DNA of 64,000 bases from Linyphia triangularis (lineage: Eukaryota > Arthropoda > Arachnida > Araneae > Linyphiidae): the NCBI GenBank assembly GCA_963978545.1, contig OZ021721.1, forward strand, positions 43,462,485-43,526,484, read 5' to 3'. A program made the translations under genes and the position numbers. Of the stretch, positions 59,171 through 64,000 are shown one piece after another (the stretch's first letter is position 1; each line of letters starts with the position of its first letter). The notes under the pieces are model-generated. The model was given only the letters and a program-made list of their open reading frames with translations, did not search any database and had not been told where the DNA came from.

Positions 59171-59799
59171 ATTTATTATGGTTTTATGAACTATATTCCT
59201 TGTGGATTTAAAATAGTAATAAGAAGTAAGGAAAAAAGAAGGGACATAAGAAATTATGGTAAAGTATGCCTTTGGTTAGGAATAATAGTATTTATTTTAA
59301 AGAATTTGTTTGTAATTCATAATATAAAAAATAATACTTCCTATATTACCTTCAGAATATTTATTTTTAAAATCAGACCAATGATCAATAAATCAGTTCT
59401 TAAATTGTAAAATAAGATTTGTCGATGAATTTTAGATTAATTGCATTACAATTTATAAATGAATTGTTAAACATTTTCGACTTTTTAACTTATCAAAAAA
59501 AACATGTTATATTCTTATTAAAGATTTAAAATAGATAAAAATTACCAATGATAGTATAGATAAAAGGCCATATTAATCGTGTGTACATGTTGAAAAGTAG
59601 CGTATTTAAAAGAGTACTAAGTATTTGTCTATTTTTTTTTTGCTAAAAACATTTTAGATTGACCTAAATCCACCTCTTTCAAGTTTGGATACTTGTCATT
59701 GTAGAATTAGTTAAAAAATAAAAACTAATTTCAGTATAATTTTGATTTTCTAAAATGCTAAATATGAGGATTTAAATGAATGTTTACTTCAAAAAACTT
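59171..59799. other. AT-rich intergenic DNA, no gene seen
   Basis: A 74-codon open frame at 59,186-59,410 encodes an Ile/Lys-rich peptide typical of chance frames in such DNA. Confidence 0.6.
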
Positions 59800-60340
59800 C
59801 TCGTTAGTTGTTGTGATATTACTTTAAAAGTCCTCTTTCAACAATTCTTCTATACTAAATTCCTCTTTTCTTTATTTTCAAATCTCTAGTCCTCAAACTC
59901 TCTTTATCCCGACTCTCGCTTTATTCACAATCAAACGGAAGATAATGCCACTCATCACTCCCTCATTCATTCTTCATTAACCACCGAAACAAAACTATTT
60001 GTTAATTCGTTCAAATAGGAGATAACACAAAGCAACCCACTATTTTTAAAGTTCATTAATTTTCCACGAAGGGCCCCAAGTAGTTCGATTTGCATAGTTT
60101 GACCTTCCAGTCATCCCCTTCAGGATGGATGATCCTTACTTTAAAACATCAATCTTCCAGCGCACAAGAAAATTAATAAATAAAAAAATCTCTCCAGAAA
60201 CAGGACCGCTTATTATAGGGAAAGAATGGGATCCTTGCACAAATGGCATAGGTTTTTGTTCAAGTAATAAATTTTAGTTTGCCCAAACTCTTGAGCGGTA
60301 AGAAGGGATAGTACATTTTTAGGCATTTTTCCACCATCTT
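59800..60340. other. High-complexity island, candidate conserved non-coding DNA
   Basis: Balanced composition including CCCGACTCTCGC, GAAGGGCCCCAAGTAG, GATTTGCATAG (octamer-like) and TCAGGATGGATGATCC. No open frame on either strand. Likely in the same class as the other islands. Confidence 0.28.
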
Positions 60341-61699
60341 TTTTCTTTTGTCATCGCTAATGTGTTATTGAATTTCGTTTTGTATGTACTTCCAGGTGTC
60401 TACCTTATGATTTTCTTGAGGATAAGTGTACTCTACGAAGTGGGTAGGCGAAATAGATTATGAAGTGCCATCATCTTGTTCTATAACGTTTCAAACCAGC
60501 CTTTATTAAAAATTCAATTTGAAATTTTTTCCTGGGATTTTGTTTGGATTAATGAGTGCTAACTTAAAATAACACTGTGTATGGTTTTGCATTTTAAAAT
60601 AATGATAAAATAATATAGGCACATATTTTTTTACTTAACAAATAAATGATTTATAGAGTTCAACAGTACGATGTGTACAACCATTTTGGAATCAGTGATA
60701 CTATATAGAGTAATTCAAATTGTTACCTTTCGTCATTTATTTCATCTACATTTCCGTATTCAAGAGTGTTTTGAAACTACATTGAAAAACCATTAGAGGG
60801 TGTCAGAATTAACTACTAAACTTATCGTTTATTAAATATTACATTTATTTGTCAAGACACAAACCGAAAATATTCATAAAAATTAGACTTAGTTGCTTTT
60901 TTGCATACTGATATCCCACTCACATGCATGAAGTGGTCCTGCTTAGAAATACCCGATCTTAATAGTTGCGAAGATAACAAAATCTAATACAACTTCAAAA
61001 AAAAAAAAAAAAAAAAAAAATACTTAATGACTAACAACTATATAATTTTAAGAAGATTTATGTTTTTATAAACGCACACAAGTTCTGAACTATGATAAAC
61101 AGTTTTTAAACCAATAATGAAATTTGTAATAGCTTTTCATTCTAGCAGCTAAAAACAATGTACATGTCTGGAACTGTTGAACGAATAAGTTTATCGATTA
61201 TTATGTATTGATGAGTTGTCACAAACTCTATGTTACTCTAAGTTGCAGTAGGAAACACAAGAGAATTTATCGACGTCTCGTTATCTGCATAACGTGACAT
61301 AGGAGGATCTCATTTTTCTTAAAACTATGCTAAACTTTTTACAATATAAATATCATTTTTTTTAAAACCTACTTTCCCAATAATTTCTAAATTTGCTATA
61401 CACTTTAAATAATATATTATGATGCACATGATATTAACATGAACTGTTCTTAAAAAAACTTTGTTTTAAACGTATAGACTAAAATATGTAAGACATTATT
61501 CTGCAATTTTGAAAAATGCTATATATCAACACACACACAGTTATAATTATTTCAAGAATGACAATAACTCTTAATTTTTAAAACTCATGTTAAAGTCCTT
61601 AAGATAATTGTGTTAACGCTTATTAAATATGAAAACTTTTTGTTGAATAGTTTTCTTTTAGAAAATTTTCATTGTATAAGTACTATTTTATTATTTCCT
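60341..61699. other. AT-rich intergenic DNA with a poly-A tract
   Basis: A 24-base poly-A run at 60,997-61,020. The sequence to its left (about 60,900-60,996) has no identifiable retroposon body or target duplication. No gene recognised. Confidence 0.55.
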
Positions 61700-62050
61700 A
61701 GATAGGAAAATTTAAACGAGATGGACTTTCCCTACAAAGAGAAAGTTGGTGGTAGAGAGTGTATCATCACTCTGTAAACTAAATATTACTGAACTCATAA
61801 GTACTGTTTGCCTATCACAAGAATAGCTTCCGACAGCTTATCTAGTAGTATCTGTTACCATAGAAATAAGACTAGTCCCATTTTCTACGGGGAATTTAAC
61901 GAGAAGACATCTTCACTTAATAGACTTTGGAAGTCAATTTATTGCTGCATTACCCTATTCTAAATCAACAAGTCTTATTTCTATAGCGACCGCCATTTAG
62001 TAGACTAACTGGTGGGAGCTATTCTTCAGATAGACAGTCAATATTAAATT
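61700..62050. promoter_or_regulatory. Complex island with two inverted X-box-like motifs
   Basis: GTTACCATAGAAATAAGACT at 61,854-61,873 and, on the minus strand, GTCGCTATAGAAATAAGACT at 61,971-61,990 match at 17 of 20 positions in opposite orientation, about 100 bp apart. The GTTACCATAG half resembles the RFX-type X-box (GTNRCC, A/T spacer, RGYAAC), though the second half-site is poor. The rest of the island is balanced in composition and lacks reading frames. Regulatory function is inferred. Confidence 0.3.
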
Positions 62051-62369
62051 TTACTTTATATATTCTTAAGATAAATTGCTGTATACGTGTTATATTAAGA
62101 ATATAATAATTTCAAATTCTTATAAATATAGAAACGATTGTTGAACTATTTTGTGTTTGCTAATACCCTAAATCTATTAGGAAAAATACTCTAATACATC
62201 TATTTATATAATAAATTAAGTTTTTCAATTTGTGACTTAAAATTATGTGATAATTTTTTAATCAAAATGTAAAAGACTTATATTATTAAGAAAGGTAATT
62301 ATATTTTATTGTAATCTTGTTTAAAGAGATTGTACCGAAATTGAATTGTACCAAAAATTCATGGATACC
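62051..62369. other. AT-rich intergenic DNA, no gene seen
   Basis: Low-complexity sequence between two islands. Nothing recognised. Confidence 0.6.
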
Positions 62370-63010
62370 GAAATCGACATACACGTTCCATTATACATAT
62401 GCCTATCCGAAACTCTGCAGGTAAAGTTCTTCAACTAGTGTTGACGTTTTAAAGCTTTCCGTGCTTGGCGCAAAGAAATGTTTGTCTTGAGAAGTTCTCC
62501 GCTACGCCAACTTTCATTACCGTAGCTTCCTCTACGCAACCCGCCGTTTAACACTGTCCTTACTTAATTGATTACGACGTGCCAAGTTTCCTTCCTTATA
62601 ATGTAAATGTTTGCCCTCTTTCTTTTTCACACGTTCTGAAAGTCAGTTAAATTTGGTTTCTTATGCCATTCTCAGTTTTTTTTTTCCCTTATCGCTTCAT
62701 CTCTCCTTTTTCCTTCTCTTATTTTTTTCCCTTCACTTCCTACTTGGAAAATTATTTTTCTTGATCTTAGGAGAAATAATAATTGGGAGTTGAGTAGTCT
62801 TTTCCTAAAATTGGATTCGGAAGCAAAGTTGGAAAAAGTTCCAGCTAAGTACTAGAAAATGAATCAGTAATCTATATTCGCTATTGAAAGCCATCGCTAT
62901 AGGCAAATGCCATTTTTTGAAGCTTTGTTGGAAACGGTTGGGAAGATTCTTTTGTGACGATGAGGGTTTCAATAAAAGTAAATTCAATTGAAGGATTTGA
63001 TGGAGAAATC
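62370..63010. other. High-complexity island, candidate conserved non-coding DNA
   Basis: Balanced composition at 62,400-62,600 (GTGCTTGGCGCAAAG, CTCCGCTACGCC, CGCAACCCGCCG, TTAATTGATTACGACG), then a pyrimidine-rich tract at 62,605-62,760, then mixed sequence. No reading frame of note. A pyrimidine tract after a complex block could be a splice acceptor region, but no exon follows. Confidence 0.28.
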
Positions 63011-63279
63011 GCTACCTGCAGCTCGTATCCCAAGAGTGCTTTCAACACAAACGTTTCTTCAAGCCTACTACAGAATTCATAACACGATATACTAGAAAGG
63101 GTTATGGATTAAAAGTGCCAAGAGCAAAAGGTTCAATTTAAATTAAGTTAGATATAAGAGTTTTCAGAAAAGCAAACTCTCTACGATCTTCTTATCCTTT
63201 TGTTTGGTGATATGATAAAAGAACGAGTGCGATTCAAAATAAGTTTATTTTTATTAGACTAAGATAAAAGCTTAGGTAA

Positions 63280-63454
<175 letters not shown>

Positions 63455-63457
<3 letters not shown>

Positions 63458-63694
63458 CAGGAAATCAATAAGCTATATATTATGCAAAGTATCTGATGCG
63501 TCTTTGGCTATGTGAATAATTTTATGAGCGTCCAAGGAATAAGAAGTATATAAGTGGTATGGAATATATATATATATATATATATTCCATACCACTTATA
63601 TACTTCTTATTCCTTGGACGCTCATAAAATTATTCACATAGCCAAAGACGCATCAGATACTTTGCATAATATATAGCTTATTGATTTCCTGAGA
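63455..63694. repeat. 240-bp perfect palindrome
   Basis: Both arms (63,455-63,574 and 63,575-63,694) are exact inverted copies: TCTCAGGAAATCAATAAGCT starts the left arm and ends the right. The centre is a 20-bp TA run between GGAA and TTCC. The arms hold ordinary mixed sequence (GATGCGTCTTTGGC, GAGCGTCCAAGG), so this is not simple sequence. Absence of any mismatch means it is very young, maintained by conversion, or an assembly fold-back. Confidence 0.97.
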
Positions 63695-64000
63695 CACAAA
63701 ATTTGTTCTTTCACATAAATACGAGTATCAATTTACGAAAAATTCAAATGCCTTTAACTTTTAGTGAAGATCATTTGCATTTTTTAGATACATAAAATAT
63801 AAATCTCAGTTTATACCTTTGTATCTATATTCCCTTCTCGAGCCTTAGTTTTTTCATATGAACAGTTTAGATTGAAAAAGCTCTAGTGATTGATTTTATA
63901 AGCTTCATTAGTTTGATAAATATACTACTGTCTTTCTTGAATGAAGCATTATTTATCCAAAAATATTTCATTTGCCTGAATCCAAATTATATGACACAAG
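63695..64000. other. AT-rich DNA at the right edge, no gene seen
   Basis: AT-rich sequence continuing out of the window. Nothing recognised. Confidence 0.6.

Overview
This looks like a gene desert from an AT-rich arthropod genome, most likely a spider. The evidence for a spider is indirect: Tc1/mariner transposase relics of a type I associate with spider genomes, a THAP9/P-type transposase relic, tRNA-derived SINE relics, very long (TA)n tracts, and no bacterial-style gene organisation. No database search was possible, so the taxon is inferred. I found no convincing host protein-coding exon and no intact tRNA or rRNA gene. Almost every recognisable coding sequence is a dead transposable-element relic.

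Layout. Positions 1-2090 hold a 148-bp tandem array that decays rightwards and ends in a Helitron-like CTAG|T terminus. Positions 9.6-10.7 kb are a frameshifted mariner-type transposase. Positions 11,957-14,258 are a complete but internally deleted P-superfamily element with matching inverted ends and a 7-8 bp target duplication. Positions 15.88-18.86 kb hold a badly decayed minus-strand element bounded by imperfect inverted repeats and interrupted by a tRNA-derived SINE with a 10-bp target duplication. Positions 22.74-23.04 kb are a TA-cored inverted repeat. Positions 29,626-31,100 are a mariner with about 160-bp terminal inverted repeats and a TA target duplication, itself carrying a 117-bp TTAA-flanked hairpin MITE. 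Positions 33.4-33.65 kb are an older mariner relic. Positions 48,593 to about 49,975 are a 3'-truncated sister of the 29.6-kb mariner, with a 213-bp poly(A)-containing retroposon inserted between 12-bp target duplications. A minus-strand fragment of an uncharacterised arthropod protein family lies at 53.36-53.8 kb. Two perfect palindromes lie back to back at 63,280-63,694.

Between these, the DNA is AT-rich and low in complexity, broken by islands of visibly higher G+C and sequence complexity (about 5.2-5.66, 6.93-7.32, 26.2-27.1, 27.7-29.2, 34.0-34.6, 37.2-37.8, 42.0-42.5, 47.5-47.9, 50.4-50.7, 54.9-55.5, 58.6-59.2, 59.8-60.3, 61.7-62.05 and 62.4-63.0 kb). They have no convincing open frames. 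They are candidates for conserved non-coding or regulatory DNA, which only a comparison with related genomes can confirm.

The insertions form a readable relative chronology. The MITE and the poly(A) retroposon are younger than their mariner hosts. The SINE is younger than the 15.9-18.9 kb element. The P element is younger than the unidentified sequence around it. Long TA tracts sit repeatedly at the centre of inverted repeats.
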